A stretch of 50,505 nt of DNA from positions 1 to 50,505 of the forward strand of contig CAJASX010000071.1 of NCBI GenBank assembly GCA_903944725.1, in the 5' to 3' direction. Each line of letters opens with the position of its first letter. Within the stretch, counting starts at the first letter, position 1. Source of the DNA: an uncultured beta proteobacterium. Lineage in GTDB: Bacteria > Pseudomonadota > Gammaproteobacteria > Burkholderiales > Burkholderiaceae. The translations under genes and the position numbers were made by a program. The notes below the pieces were generated by a model. That model was not told the DNA's origin. It saw only the letters and a program-made list of their open reading frames with translations, and did not search any database. Shown here piece by piece: positions 1 to 8,395 of this stretch.

Positions 1-182
1 AGTGGTGTGAGGCGCTCAATCTGCTGATCAGCAACGACCTCTAGCGTAATTAAATCAAACCAGTCGATCAATTGAAAAACTGATTGCAACAGATGATAGC
101 CATCTGCACGTTGACCCACTATATGTAAAAATAAATTAAGTTTCGCGGGCGCTAAAAGTTGAATTTTCTTAGTTACTGGCAT
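1..182 (-). CDS. ispE: 4-(cytidine 5'-diphospho)-2-C-methyl-D-erythritol kinase, N-terminal part
   Basis: Partial gene; only about 60 codons are inside the window and it continues past the left edge. The ATG at 182-180 gives a protein starting [20 protein letters not shown], followed by a GQRADGYH segment. The APAKLNLFL and R-x-DGYH motifs are the N-terminal hallmarks of IspE, a GHMP-family kinase that phosphorylates CDP-methylerythritol in the cytoplasmic MEP isoprenoid pathway. Its start overlaps the stop codon of the upstream TPR-LolB gene by 14 bp, so the two are probably co-transcribed and translationally coupled. A lolB-ispE order is usual in betaproteobacteria. The catalytic and ATP-binding parts lie outside the window. 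Confidence 0.9.
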   Translation of the reverse strand, partial: MPVTKKIQLLAPAKLNLFLHIVGQRADGYHLLQSVFQLIDWFDLITLEVVADQQIERLTP

Positions 183-1671
183 AGTCAAAAACCAACCGAA
201 CTTCAACTGAACCCAGATTGGTATTGCGCAGCATGGTCAGTTTTTCAAGCTTATTAATATTTAGCCAATCGTAAGTTAACGCCCAACCATCTTGTTTTAT
301 TTGGGTTACTTGACCATCGCTATTGCGTTCAACGCTAGCACTACTTCCCGGTCTAGCCTGAGCTCGCAGCCAATCAGATAGGCCACGGGCGGGCAATGCA
401 AGGCCTAATGCATTCATTACTAGAGTATCGGCATCAAATGCCTTAATTGTTTCGCCATTACGTTCTAGAGTAGCTTCGCTAGGCGTAATCGTAATTTTAG
501 CTAGCGCCCCACCAATTGGATTACGAATTTCTAAGACGTCATTTAATTGAGTTTGAGTAAGAGTAAAACCACCTGAACCGCCTTGATTTCGGCCTTCTAC
601 GCTACCAGTTACTTTCACTGAAAAGCGACCATCCCACTGAGCCGATTTAGTTTCATTGTGGCTGACCCAATCTGGTTTAAGGCGAGTTAAAGTTTCACGT
701 AAAGTAGCATTATTCGCATCTAATTTTTCTGCCTGCCGCCAAGAATCTTGAGCAGCACTGGTTTGGTTTTGACTCCACTGGACTTCGCCTAAATGGGCAG
801 CAATATCAGCCTCGGGTTTAGTTTGTAGGGCTAGTTGAAGCTGCTGCGTAGCTAGAGCAATATTGCCTAAACGAAAATTAACCCATCCTAAGCTATCTAA
901 GATAAAAGCATCATTGGGAGAAAGTTGATGTGCTTTGTTGATTAATTCAAAGGCTTCAGGTAATTTTTGTTTACGGTCTGCCAAAGAGTAGCCTAAGGCA
1001 TTTAAAGCATTTACATCATTTGGATTTTTTAGCAAAATGAGGCGCAATACTTTTTCCATTTCTGCTGGCTGACCAGCTTTATCTGCCGCCATTGAATAAA
1101 GAAAAAGCAGGTCTTTATCTTGCGGCAATGGTTTAATTGCAGAAATAATGCTGTAAAAGGCCCGCATTGCTGCATCTTCATTGTTTGCTTTTGCAAATAG
1201 TGGGGTTAAGCGCTTTAAGGTCGCTTCACGTTCGGCGAAATTTTGGCTATTGAGTAGCACAATGGTCGGCTGTACGGCATCAGCCCAGCGTTGGTTTAGC
1301 ATCAACAAAGTAACTAATACTTCTTTTGAATTACTTGAAGAATTACCCGCTAAGTTATCCCAGCTTTCAGCTGCTTCTAGGGCGCTATCAGGGGCCCCAG
1401 CTGTTAAAGCAATTTCCATTGCCCGTTGCGCTAACCGAGGATCACGGGTTTTGCGCGCTAGGCTCAAATAGGTTTGATACGCTAAACCAAATTCACCGCG
1501 TTGCAGGGCAATTTCAGCTGCTAATATTTCAAAAATAGTCTGCCCACCGCCACGCTCTTCAAAAGCCTCTTTTTGAACTGGGGGCGGTTGGGCTTCAGTT
1601 GGTAAGGAGATTCCAAGACCAATGATGAGGGCAAAGGCAAAGGCAAAACGAAGGGCTAAAAAAGGTTTCAT
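169..1671 (-). CDS. TPR-repeat protein fused to a LolB-like domain
   Basis: A 500-residue secreted protein. Residues 1-27 look like a Sec signal peptide (basic start, hydrophobic core, A-Q cleavage region). Residues of about 45-325 are helical tetratricopeptide-type repeats, with typical [10 protein letters not shown] and [11 protein letters not shown] segments. From about 335 to 500 the sequence changes to a beta-rich domain ([52 protein letters not shown]) that matches LolB, the outer-membrane receptor that accepts lipoproteins from LolA. In relatives the TPR protein and LolB are, as far as I know, separate neighbouring genes. Here they are one continuous frame with no cysteine anywhere, so LolB's lipid anchor is missing. 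The ispE start overlaps its 3' end. The TPR call is sure; the LolB call is likely. Confidence 0.85.
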   Translation of the reverse strand: MKPFLALRFAFAFALIIGLGISLPTEAQPPPVQKEAFEERGGGQTIFEILAAEIALQRGEFGLAYQTYLSLARKTRDPRLAQRAMEIALTAGAPDSALEAAESWDNLAGNSSSNSKEVLVTLLMLNQRWADAVQPTIVLLNSQNFAEREATLKRLTPLFAKANNEDAAMRAFYSIISAIKPLPQDKDLLFLYSMAADKAGQPAEMEKVLRLILLKNPNDVNALNALGYSLADRKQKLPEAFELINKAHQLSPNDAFILDSLGWVNFRLGNIALATQQLQLALQTKPEADIAAHLGEVQWSQNQTSAAQDSWRQAEKLDANNATLRETLTRLKPDWVSHNETKSAQWDGRFSVKVTGSVEGRNQGGSGGFTLTQTQLNDVLEIRNPIGGALAKITITPSEATLERNGETIKAFDADTLVMNALGLALPARGLSDWLRAQARPGSSASVERNSDGQVTQIKQDGWALTYDWLNINKLEKLTMLRNTNLGSVEVRLVFDYASN

Positions 1672-1706
1672 AACCCCATTCTAATCTCCGAAACTACAAT
1701 CTATAG

Positions 1707-2543
1707 ATGCCTGAACTACCTGAAGTAGAAGTAACCCGTCTTGGTATTCAAAGCCATATTGAGGGGCGCCGTATCTCTAGCCTTGAGATTCGGGATGGAC
1801 GCTTACGCTGGCCAGTACCAAAAAAACTGGCTCAACTCATTTGTGGGCAACAAGTACAAGCTATTGAGCGCCGCGGTAAGTACTTGCTATTGCGTCTAAA
1901 TGAGGGATATTTGCTGATTCACTTAGGTATGACTGGTGTTTTACGGATTTTGCCGGCAGCTGATTTGCCTAAACCGCACGACCGCGTAATTTTTTATTTT
2001 GGACTCTTGAGCTTACGGTTGCATGATCCCAGAAAATTTGGTGCAGTGCTGTGGCATCCCCATAGTAAAGGGCCAATTGCGAACAATTCCTTGCTTAGCA
2101 AACTGGGCGTAGAGCCCCTATCAGCAGATTTTGCGGGAGCCGCCGCCGCCGATTTGCTCTATCAAGCCTCGCGCGGTCGCACCATCGCAGTTAAGCAATT
2201 TTTGTTGTCTGGACAAACGGTGGTGGGTGTAGGCAATATTTATTGCTCTGAAAGCCTTTTTGCTGCAGGGATACATCCTGCTAAATTAGCCGGACGATTA
2301 AGTCGGCCTAATTGTGTTCGTTTAGCCACCGCCATTCGTGCAGTCTTAAGCCTTGCCATAAAAGCAGGGGGTAGTTCATTGCGCGATTTTGTCAATAGCG
2401 ATGGCGAACCTGGCCACTTTATGATGCAAACCAAAGTATATGGTCGACGGGGAGAGGCTTGTCGAGCTTGTCAAACACCGATACGTCAAATAGTGCAAAG
2501 TCAGCGCTCAAGCTATTATTGTCCAGTGTGCCAAAAACGCTAA
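1707..2543 (+). CDS. mutM: Formamidopyrimidine-DNA glycosylase (Fpg/MutM)
   Basis: A 278-residue bifunctional DNA glycosylase/AP lyase that removes 8-oxoguanine and formamidopyrimidines. It starts MPELPEVEVTR, so the catalytic proline (after Met removal) and glutamate are present, and a conserved lysine sits in the RRGKYLLL segment near residue 58. GVGNIYCSESLF is the family helix-two-turn-helix segment. The C-terminus carries a complete zinc finger, C-x2-C-x16-C-x2-C, in the last 30 residues. Length is normal. It is divergent from the TPR-LolB gene, with 35 bp between starts, and directly precedes mutY, so both arms of the GO repair system against oxidised guanine appear to form one transcription unit. 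Confidence 0.98.
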   Translation: MPELPEVEVTRLGIQSHIEGRRISSLEIRDGRLRWPVPKKLAQLICGQQVQAIERRGKYLLLRLNEGYLLIHLGMTGVLRILPAADLPKPHDRVIFYFGLLSLRLHDPRKFGAVLWHPHSKGPIANNSLLSKLGVEPLSADFAGAAAADLLYQASRGRTIAVKQFLLSGQTVVGVGNIYCSESLFAAGIHPAKLAGRLSRPNCVRLATAIRAVLSLAIKAGGSSLRDFVNSDGEPGHFMMQTKVYGRRGEACRACQTPIRQIVQSQRSSYYCPVCQKR

Positions 2544-3724
2544 CGTCCCCGCAATTTGCCGCAACACTTTTGCGCTGGCATACGCAGGCTGGTCGCAAGG
2601 ACTTACCATGGCAAAACTTACATGATCCCTATGCGATTTGGGTTTCTGAAATTATGTTGCAACAAACTCAAGTCAGCACCGTACTTGAGCGTTTCCCCCA
2701 ATTATTGCAACGTTTTCCTACGGTTCTGGCGCTAGCTGCTGCCCCCTTAGATGATGTTTTAGCCGAGTGGAGCGGCCTTGGTTACTACGCCCGTGCACGA
2801 AATCTACATGCCTGTGCACAGCAAATTGTGCAAGAGTATGGCGGCCATTTTCCTGAGCAATTAGCACAATTAGAAAATTTGGCGGGGGTAGGTCGATCTA
2901 CAGCAGGAGCTATTGCCGCATTTGCTTTTAAGCTCCGCGTACCTATCTTGGATGCGAATGTAAAACGTGTACTTGCAAGATTATTTGGCATCAATGGCAA
3001 TGTGCAGAGCAAGCAAGTTAGTGATCAACTATGGCAATTAGCACAAAATCTTTTACCCACAGCAAATGAAGATATGCCCCGCTATACACAAGCTCTAATG
3101 GATTTTGGTGCAACCTACTGTACTGCGCGGCAGCCAATTTGCTTAAACAACGAAAATAAGCAAGTAAAAAAATGCCCTTTTGCTGGCCAATGCATTGCCA
3201 AAAAAACCCAGCAGGTACTTCATTTACCAATAAAAATACCGAAAGCCAGATCACTTGAATTTACTTGCACCATGGTTATTATTCAGGCGCAAGATCAAGT
3301 TTTACTGCAGCGTAGAGCTGCCAACGGTATTTGGGGCGGCTTGTGGTCTTTACCTGAATCAAGTTGGCAACAACAAGCAGCAGATCATTTGCAGCAGACT
3401 CAAAAAATAAAAAAAAATATCAGCGCCAAAAAATTACTGCAGATGGTTTTTACTACTGGGCAAGCAGCGGATTTATTGCTTGAATTGAGCGACAAACCTG
3501 AATCGGGTTCGCAGTTGAAGCATGTTTTTACCCATCGGGTTTTAAGGATTCATCCGTGGCGTATTAAATTAGCCAAGGCACCACTTCTTAAAACTGCAGA
3601 TTATGCTTGGTGCAAGATCGATCAGCTTGATAGGCTTGGGCTGCCACAGGCAATTCGAATTATTTTTCGAAATTGGAATCTAATTCACGGTGGCGATAAA
3701 GCAAATGAATTGGTAACGCATTAG
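2528..3724 (+). CDS. mutY: A/G-specific adenine DNA glycosylase (MutY)
   Basis: Removes adenine mispaired with 8-oxoguanine, working with mutM just upstream. The catalytic glutamate lies in SEIMLQQTQV; the helix-hairpin-helix plus catalytic aspartate are in LAGVGRSTAGAIAAFAF and PILDANVKRVLARLFG. A C-terminal NUDIX-like 8-oxoG recognition domain begins near VIIQAQDQVLLQRR. The four Fe-S cysteines are present, but with spacing C-x6-C-x10-C-x5-C instead of the usual C-x6-C-x2-C-x5-C. I chose the GTG at 2528 because it aligns with the E. coli N-terminus (SPQFAATLLRW versus ASQFSAQVLDW) and overlaps the mutM stop by only 16 bp. A TTG at 2459 with a GGAGAGG upstream would add 23 residues and is the alternative. 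Its 3' end overlaps rapZ on the other strand by 65 bp. Confidence 0.95.
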   Translation: MPKTLTSPQFAATLLRWHTQAGRKDLPWQNLHDPYAIWVSEIMLQQTQVSTVLERFPQLLQRFPTVLALAAAPLDDVLAEWSGLGYYARARNLHACAQQIVQEYGGHFPEQLAQLENLAGVGRSTAGAIAAFAFKLRVPILDANVKRVLARLFGINGNVQSKQVSDQLWQLAQNLLPTANEDMPRYTQALMDFGATYCTARQPICLNNENKQVKKCPFAGQCIAKKTQQVLHLPIKIPKARSLEFTCTMVIIQAQDQVLLQRRAANGIWGGLWSLPESSWQQQAADHLQQTQKIKKNISAKKLLQMVFTTGQAADLLLELSDKPESGSQLKHVFTHRVLRIHPWRIKLAKAPLLKTADYAWCKIDQLDRLGLPQAIRIIFRNWNLIHGGDKANELVTH

Positions 3725-4553
3725 TAGTATTTTGCTCTAGTACTTTACCGAGCCGATTAATTAAATAAACCGAACGATGTTGTCCACCAGTACAGCCTAC
3801 GGCAATGGTGAGGTAACTACGACCATCAGCAATGTAATGGGGTAACCAGTTTTGCACAAAGCGAATAATATCATCTGCCATGGCATTTACTTCGGGAATT
3901 GCGCTTAAGAAAATTTTAACTGGCTCATCATTGCCAGTTAAAGGCCGCAATATTTTGTCGTAGTAGGGATTAGGTAAACAACGGACATCAAATACCAAAT
4001 CGGCCTCGCCTGGCAAACCTTTTTTAAAACCAAATGATTCAAGAATGACGGTTAAGCCCACTGGCTTATCTTTAATGAGATCTTGAATCCAAGAGCGTAG
4101 GGTATGGGCAGGCAGATTACTCGTGTCAATACTGTGAGCCTCTTTGCTTAATGGTTCGAGAAGCTTACGTTCAAGATCAAGCGCTTCAATTAAGGTGCTG
4201 GCTAAGGTCTGCTCAGAGTTAACACCAATTGTCACAGAGAGTGGATGACGACGCCTAGTTTCAGAAAAGCGTTGCACCAAAGTATTAGTATCGGCATTAA
4301 TAAATAGAACGCGTACCTGATGTTTTGCTTGAAGCTTCTCAAGTAGTTGCGGTAATTGCACAATTGAACTGCCACGGCGGGCATCAATCGCAACTGCAAC
4401 GCGCTCACGTTTTTCAGTTTCAAGGGTAGTGATTAAGGACTCTAAAAGTGACACGGGTAAATTATCTATACAGTCGTAACCAGAATCTTCAAAGGCGCGT
4501 AGCGCTACTGATTTTCCCGAGCCTGAAATACCGGTAATGAGATGAATTTGCAT
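3660..4553 (-). CDS. rapZ: RNase adapter protein RapZ
   Basis: A 297-residue cytoplasmic protein. It begins MQIHLITGISGSGKSVALRA, with the Walker A motif GISGSGKS near residues 8-15, followed by DSGYDCIDNLPVSLL; the C-terminal half has the conserved GCTGGQHRSVYL segment. In E. coli RapZ binds the sRNA GlmZ and guides RNase E, controlling glmS; that role is family knowledge and need not hold in betaproteobacteria. The ATG at 4553 lies one base after the hprK stop codon; an upstream in-frame start at 4598 would overlap hprK and is less likely. It is the last gene of the kdsD-to-rapZ run, and its stop lies inside the 3' end of mutY on the opposite strand. Confidence 0.95.
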   Translation of the reverse strand: MQIHLITGISGSGKSVALRAFEDSGYDCIDNLPVSLLESLITTLETEKRERVAVAIDARRGSSIVQLPQLLEKLQAKHQVRVLFINADTNTLVQRFSETRRRHPLSVTIGVNSEQTLASTLIEALDLERKLLEPLSKEAHSIDTSNLPAHTLRSWIQDLIKDKPVGLTVILESFGFKKGLPGEADLVFDVRCLPNPYYDKILRPLTGNDEPVKIFLSAIPEVNAMADDIIRFVQNWLPHYIADGRSYLTIAVGCTGGQHRSVYLINRLGKVLEQNTTNALPIHLLYRHRELDSNFEK

Positions 4554-4554
4554 C

Positions 4555-5541
4555 TTAAAGTAAACGCCCTTGTAGCTTATTGCTTTCTGCCTCAGCATTC
4601 ATTTGACTACGTTGGCGTTCGATGAATTCTTTTAAGGTATCAATACCACGCAGTTGCAAAATGGTATTACGAACAGCCGCTTCGACTAAAACAGCTAAAT
4701 TGCGACCCGCGGCAACCTGAATTTTAACGGTACGAATAGGCACATCAAGGACACCAATATGTTGCGCCTCGATGGGCAGGCGTTCAAATTCGCCATCGGA
4801 ACGCCGTACTAATTGCACAATTAAACGTAACTTCAGCCTGCGACGCACTGCAGTTTCACCAAAAATAGTACGAATATCTAGTAAACCTAGACCTCGAACC
4901 TCCAATAAATCACGCAAAATAATTGGGCAACGACCCTCAACATAATCAGGGCCAAGGCGCGCAAAATCGACCGCATCATCAGCGACCAAACCATGTCCCC
5001 GTGAAATTAATTCGAGGCCCAATTCACTTTTACCAAGTCCCGATTCACCCATAATTAAAACGCCCAAGCCCAAAATATCCATAAAGACGCCATGCATCGT
5101 AACGCGTGGCGCACCAATTTTGCTTAAATAGGTACGCAGGTTATCAATTACAGTTGCTGCAGAAATAGTCGTAGCAAATAATGGGGTTGATGAGCGTTGG
5201 CAGTAGAGTTGCAGATCAGGATCGGGTTCTTGCCCATCAGCCACAACCACACAAGGAGGATCTTTTGAGAGCATGCTCGCTAGTTGTGCATGGCGTTGTT
5301 CGGGCTCAAGTGCAGCGTGATAGGCAACTTCCTGCGTGCCAAAAATTTGAATTCGGCTAGGGTGAATAAGGTTTAAGTGGCCCACTAAATCAGATGAAGC
5401 AGAGGCAGCCAATACTGCTTCAGCCGGAAATTTACGGTCAGCACCCTCAAGACCACCGACCCAGGAAAGCTTTAGATCACCAACATTATCATCAAAAATT
5501 TGTTGGGCTGATAAACTTTCAAGGAGCAATGACTGCGTCAT
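4555..5541 (-). CDS. hprK: HPr kinase/phosphorylase
   Basis: A 328-residue bifunctional enzyme that phosphorylates or dephosphorylates a serine of HPr-type carrier proteins. The catalytic histidine is H150 (in [15 protein letters not shown]) and the Walker A lysine K171 (GESGLGKS, 165-172), with the usual 21-residue spacing between them. VADDAVDF and the signature [17 protein letters not shown] follow. Length is typical of proteobacterial HprK. It sits 3 bp after ptsN and 1 bp before rapZ. The hprK-ptsN pairing indicates a regulatory (nitrogen-type) PTS rather than sugar uptake; HPr and enzyme I genes are not in this window. Confidence 0.97.
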   Translation of the reverse strand: MTQSLLLESLSAQQIFDDNVGDLKLSWVGGLEGADRKFPAEAVLAASASSDLVGHLNLIHPSRIQIFGTQEVAYHAALEPEQRHAQLASMLSKDPPCVVVADGQEPDPDLQLYCQRSSTPLFATTISAATVIDNLRTYLSKIGAPRVTMHGVFMDILGLGVLIMGESGLGKSELGLELISRGHGLVADDAVDFARLGPDYVEGRCPIILRDLLEVRGLGLLDIRTIFGETAVRRRLKLRLIVQLVRRSDGEFERLPIEAQHIGVLDVPIRTVKIQVAAGRNLAVLVEAAVRNTILQLRGIDTLKEFIERQRSQMNAEAESNKLQGRLL

Positions 5542-5544
5542 GTT

Positions 5545-6003
5545 TTAGGTCTTCCATTGGCACAATAACTGACATATTTTTTCGGGATCACCTTCATGTT
5601 CTAAGGCAGTACGCGCGCTTGAGTCAGAAAGAATTTGGGCAATAGCCGAAAGAATTTCAAGATGTTCTTGGGTGGCTTTTTCTGGCACCAAAAGAAAGAC
5701 CAAAATTGTCACAGGTAATTGATCGGGTGCGGCAAAGTCAATTGGGTTAGCAACTTTAATAAAAGCCGCGCACGGATGCTTTAGGCCTTTGACGCGCCCG
5801 TGGGGAATTGCTACGCCAGCACCTAAGCCAGTTGAGCCCAGCTGTTCACGGGCATTTAGAAAACTCAAGACAGAATCGGCTGAAATGGTATCGAGTTGAC
5901 TGGCAAATAAGCTAGCAGCAGCAGCAAAAACCTCACCCTTATTTTTTGCAGGGCAATTTAATGCAATGCATTCAGTAGTAAATAAGGGTGTTAGAACATT
6001 CAT
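5545..6003 (-). CDS. ptsN: PTS nitrogen regulatory protein EIIA-Ntr
   Basis: A 152-residue EIIA domain protein. The phosphoacceptor histidine is H68 in GLGAGVAIPHGRVKG, exactly the EIIA-Ntr consensus. It receives phosphate from NPr/HPr and acts as a regulator, for example of potassium transport and stress responses in other proteobacteria. The start overlaps the hpf stop in an ATGA (4 bp), so translation is coupled to hpf, and hprK follows after 3 bp. The KefB-type antiporter at 9995 is a neighbour but on the other strand; any functional link is only inference. Confidence 0.97.
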   Translation of the reverse strand: MNVLTPLFTTECIALNCPAKNKGEVFAAAASLFASQLDTISADSVLSFLNAREQLGSTGLGAGVAIPHGRVKGLKHPCAAFIKVANPIDFAAPDQLPVTILVFLLVPEKATQEHLEILSAIAQILSDSSARTALEHEGDPEKICQLLCQWKT

Positions 6004-6323
6004 TCAAAAGGCTTTTCATGCTGATAGTCTTGATGTTTCTCTTTGTATTTCATTACTTGCCGCTCTAATTTATCAACTACGCTATCCATCGCATGATATA
6101 GATCAGCGTGGTGTGCTTGAGCAAAGAGTTCCTTGCCTTTAAGATGGAGGGTAATTTCAGCAGTTTGCCGCAAATCTTTTTCTTTTGCATTATCGATCAT
6201 CAAAAATACTGAAGCATCAATTACTTGATCAAAGTGTTTAAGAATTTTTTGTACCCCATTTTCAAGGTGCATACGTATTCCTGGGGTAACTTCAAGATGA
6301 CGGCTATTAATTTTTAGATTCAT
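6000..6323 (-). CDS. hpf: Ribosome hibernation-promoting factor, short form
   Basis: A 107-residue protein starting MNLKINSRHLEVTPGIRMHL, with the beta-alpha-beta-beta-beta-alpha layout of the HPF/YfiA (sigma-54 modulation) family and the AEITLHLKGKELFAQAHHADLYHAMD core. It binds the 30S decoding region and, as a short HPF, would promote inactive ribosome dimers in stationary phase. It lacks the C-terminal dimerisation domain of long HPF. It overlaps ptsN by 4 bp. In many proteobacteria rpoN lies just upstream; here lptB is next, 95 bp away. Confidence 0.95.
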   Translation of the reverse strand: MNLKINSRHLEVTPGIRMHLENGVQKILKHFDQVIDASVFLMIDNAKEKDLRQTAEITLHLKGKELFAQAHHADLYHAMDSVVDKLERQVMKYKEKHQDYQHEKPFE

Positions 6324-6362
6324 GAGTAAGTCCTAGATAGTTTAAGGCTATTTTTGCAGCGA

Positions 6363-6408
6363 TGAAACTCTAGGTTAGCAGTGATTTGAAGCAATTCCAA
6401 GAGTTTCA
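6363..6408. repeat. Inverted repeat between lptB and hpf
   Basis: TGAAACTCT at 6363-6371 and its exact complement AGAGTTTCA at 6400-6408, separated by 28 bases. It lies in the 95-bp gap between lptB and hpf on the minus strand. It could form a long-loop hairpin or be an operator for hpf; no U-tract follows, so it is not a standard terminator. Confidence 0.35.
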
Positions 6409-6418
6409 CCAATTTTAC

Positions 6419-7186
6419 TTACATGCGGAAATTTTCACCTAAATAAACCCGCCTAACAGCATCATTTAGAATAATTTGATCGGGCTTGCCAGCTGCTAAT
6501 ACACTTCCTTCGCTAATGATGTAAGCATGATCACAAATACCTAGGGTTTCACGAACATTATGGTCAGTAATTAGTACGCCAATTTGGCGATCACGCAAAA
6601 AGCGCACAATCCGCTGAATTTCTCCTACAGCTATGGGATCAACCCCTGCAAAGGGTTCATCGAGCAAAATAAACTTTGGTTGTGAGGCGAGGGCACGGGC
6701 AATTTCTACGCGCCTACGTTCGCCACCAGAAAGAGATAAGGCAGGGTTATCGCGTAAATGGGCAATTTGAAGTTCATTTAATAACTCATCGAGCCGTTGT
6801 CGCAACTCTTTTTTACTAAGCGATTTGCCACCTTGAACTTGTAACTCAAGTACCGCTTGAATATTTTCAGCAACCGTCAGTTTACGAAATACTGAGGCCT
6901 CTTGCGGTAAATACGACAAGCCCATGCGTGCTCTCTCATGAATTGCTAAATGACTAATTTCTACGCCATTTAGCAAAATAGTGCCGCTCTCGAAGGGCAC
7001 TAAACCCACGATCATATAAAAAGAAGTTGTTTTGCCAGCACCGTTTGGACCAAGTAGCCCAACCACTTCTCCGCTTTTAACCTCAATCGTGACATCGCGC
7101 ACAACTGCACGTGAGCCATACTTTTTTTGTAAATGCTGCGCAATTAAAATGGCAGGTTGATTAGTTGTTGGGTGCTCTAATTTCAT
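6419..7186 (-). CDS. lptB: LPS export ABC transporter ATP-binding protein LptB
   Basis: A 255-residue ABC ATPase that powers extraction of lipopolysaccharide from the inner membrane by LptFG. Walker A is [17 protein letters not shown], the Q-loop region is [15 protein letters not shown], the ABC signature is [16 protein letters not shown] and Walker B is [16 protein letters not shown], all standard for LptB. Its ATG overlaps the lptA stop (ATGA, 4 bp), so LptA and LptB are translationally coupled. LptF and LptG are not in the window. Confidence 0.98.
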   Translation of the reverse strand: MKLEHPTTNQPAILIAQHLQKKYGSRAVVRDVTIEVKSGEVVGLLGPNGAGKTTSFYMIVGLVPFESGTILLNGVEISHLAIHERARMGLSYLPQEASVFRKLTVAENIQAVLELQVQGGKSLSKKELRQRLDELLNELQIAHLRDNPALSLSGGERRRVEIARALASQPKFILLDEPFAGVDPIAVGEIQRIVRFLRDRQIGVLITDHNVRETLGICDHAYIISEGSVLAAGKPDQIILNDAVRRVYLGENFRM

Positions 7187-7749
7187 TTAATGGGTGTCTT
7201 GCGTCGAGGCATTAAAATAGCTCGCGCTAGTGGGGGTGAATTCAGCAGAGCAGAATCAGTGGTAGGTGGGATCACTAGGTAGCGTTGCTTTTGATCATCG
7301 TACTGAATTTTCCAACCAGATAAAGTGTCAAGAGTTTGCATATTTAAAAGGCGCTTAAAGTTTGCCTCACCAATTAAAGTGAAGACCTCATTTTTATTAT
7401 CGTACAAAATTTCTTTACCCCGCCCTTGCATAAATTCTTCGGCAGGCCCCTCGCGTCTTTCACGAATACTAGCAACCCGTTCTGGGGCACCTTTAATATG
7501 AATTGCTTGATACCCCTCAGGGTCAATTTGAATATCGGCATTTTCACCAGTAATCACAATACTGCCTTTAACTAATAAAATTTCACCTTTTAAAATATAA
7601 CGTTGTTCAACATCATCAATTGAAACCGCATCAGCATTAAGAACTAGGGCTTTATCCCGATCTGCTTTTTCTGCCTTACTGAGTGGGGAAAAACAAGTGC
7701 AGCAAATACTTAGCGCAATCAAGGAAAGATTAACAATGGTTTTTAGCAT
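7183..7749 (-). CDS. lptA: LPS transport periplasmic protein LptA
   Basis: A 188-residue secreted protein that forms the periplasmic bridge for LPS transport. An N-terminal signal peptide ([17 protein letters not shown], probable cleavage after SKA near residue 27) precedes an OstA-like jelly-roll region with [21 protein letters not shown] and the later [21 protein letters not shown]. The ATG at 7749 was chosen because it is one base after the lptC stop and begins a clean signal peptide; the frame stays open to 7800 but that would overlap lptC. Two cysteines adjoin in the signal peptide (ICCTC), but no clear lipobox is recognisable. Confidence 0.93.
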   Translation of the reverse strand: MLKTIVNLSLIALSICCTCFSPLSKAEKADRDKALVLNADAVSIDDVEQRYILKGEILLVKGSIVITGENADIQIDPEGYQAIHIKGAPERVASIRERREGPAEEFMQGRGKEILYDNKNEVFTLIGEANFKRLLNMQTLDTLSGWKIQYDDQKQRYLVIPPTTDSALLNSPPLARAILMPRRKTPIK

Positions 7750-7750
7750 C

Positions 7751-8392
7751 TTAACGTTGGCCTTGTTGTTCGCGTTCAATACGACCTTGCACTTTGCCAA
7801 ATAAAGTCATGGTTTGGGTTACATTATTAAAGCTCCCACCCTCATTTGAAGTCAAGATCGACAGGCCTTGTTCAAGGGTTAAGGGGTAGCGAGTATTAAT
7901 CAAATCTTCGTTAATCAGCACCTGAAAGTAATCGGAAAGCATAATCATTCGCGCTGAAGCTCTTTGATTTTCTTGGGCCGCTTGTGCAGGACGAAAAATT
8001 TCCGCATGACCCGATAAATCGAGAATTGAAATATCACCATCGAGATGGCCGAAATCTGCTTGGACGGTTATCGGCACCTTGGGCGGTTGAAACGAACGCA
8101 TGCGAGGCGCATTAATATCAATAGTTGCGTCGTCCTCAAAGTGAATTAACTTTTTACCGATTACCCGATTTTTAGTCTCTCCTAACTCATTGAGGGTATT
8201 TAAGGCACCATTAGTAATGGTGTAATCGGGAACATGCAAGCGAGCTGGGGTTATTGAGGGTAGCGAGGGCAAAGCATTTTTCTCTACTAACCAATAAGTT
8301 GAAAGAGTTAAAATTACCATTAATACCAGCGGCAATAAGCTGAATAGGGTACGCAATATACCGTTTTGCAGTCGCTGTAAGTTCCATGTCAT
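7751..8392 (-). CDS. lptC: LPS export system protein LptC
   Basis: A 213-residue bitopic inner-membrane protein. One transmembrane segment at about residues 16-36 (LPLVLMVILTLSTYWLVEK) is followed by a periplasmic beta-jelly-roll domain, with PDYTITNG near the start and LDLSGHAEIFRPA in the middle. LptC accepts LPS from LptBFG and hands it to LptA. Sequence conservation in this family is low, so the call rests on topology, length and position between kdsC and lptA, which is the conserved order in proteobacteria. Gaps are 3 bp to kdsC and 1 bp to lptA. Confidence 0.92.
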   Translation of the reverse strand: MTWNLQRLQNGILRTLFSLLPLVLMVILTLSTYWLVEKNALPSLPSITPARLHVPDYTITNGALNTLNELGETKNRVIGKKLIHFEDDATIDINAPRMRSFQPPKVPITVQADFGHLDGDISILDLSGHAEIFRPAQAAQENQRASARMIMLSDYFQVLINEDLINTRYPLTLEQGLSILTSNEGGSFNNVTQTMTLFGKVQGRIEREQQGQR

Positions 8393-8395
8393 TTT

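Noticed and set aside
1695-1700. TACAAT as a -10 giving a leaderless mutM
   Set aside because: Suitable distance from the ATG, but no recognisable -35 at any usual spacing.
2459-2527. TTG start for mutY with GGAGAGG upstream
   Set aside because: Would overlap mutM by 85 bp and add 23 residues with no match to MutY N-termini; GTG at 2528 aligns better. Kept as an alternative in the mutY entry.
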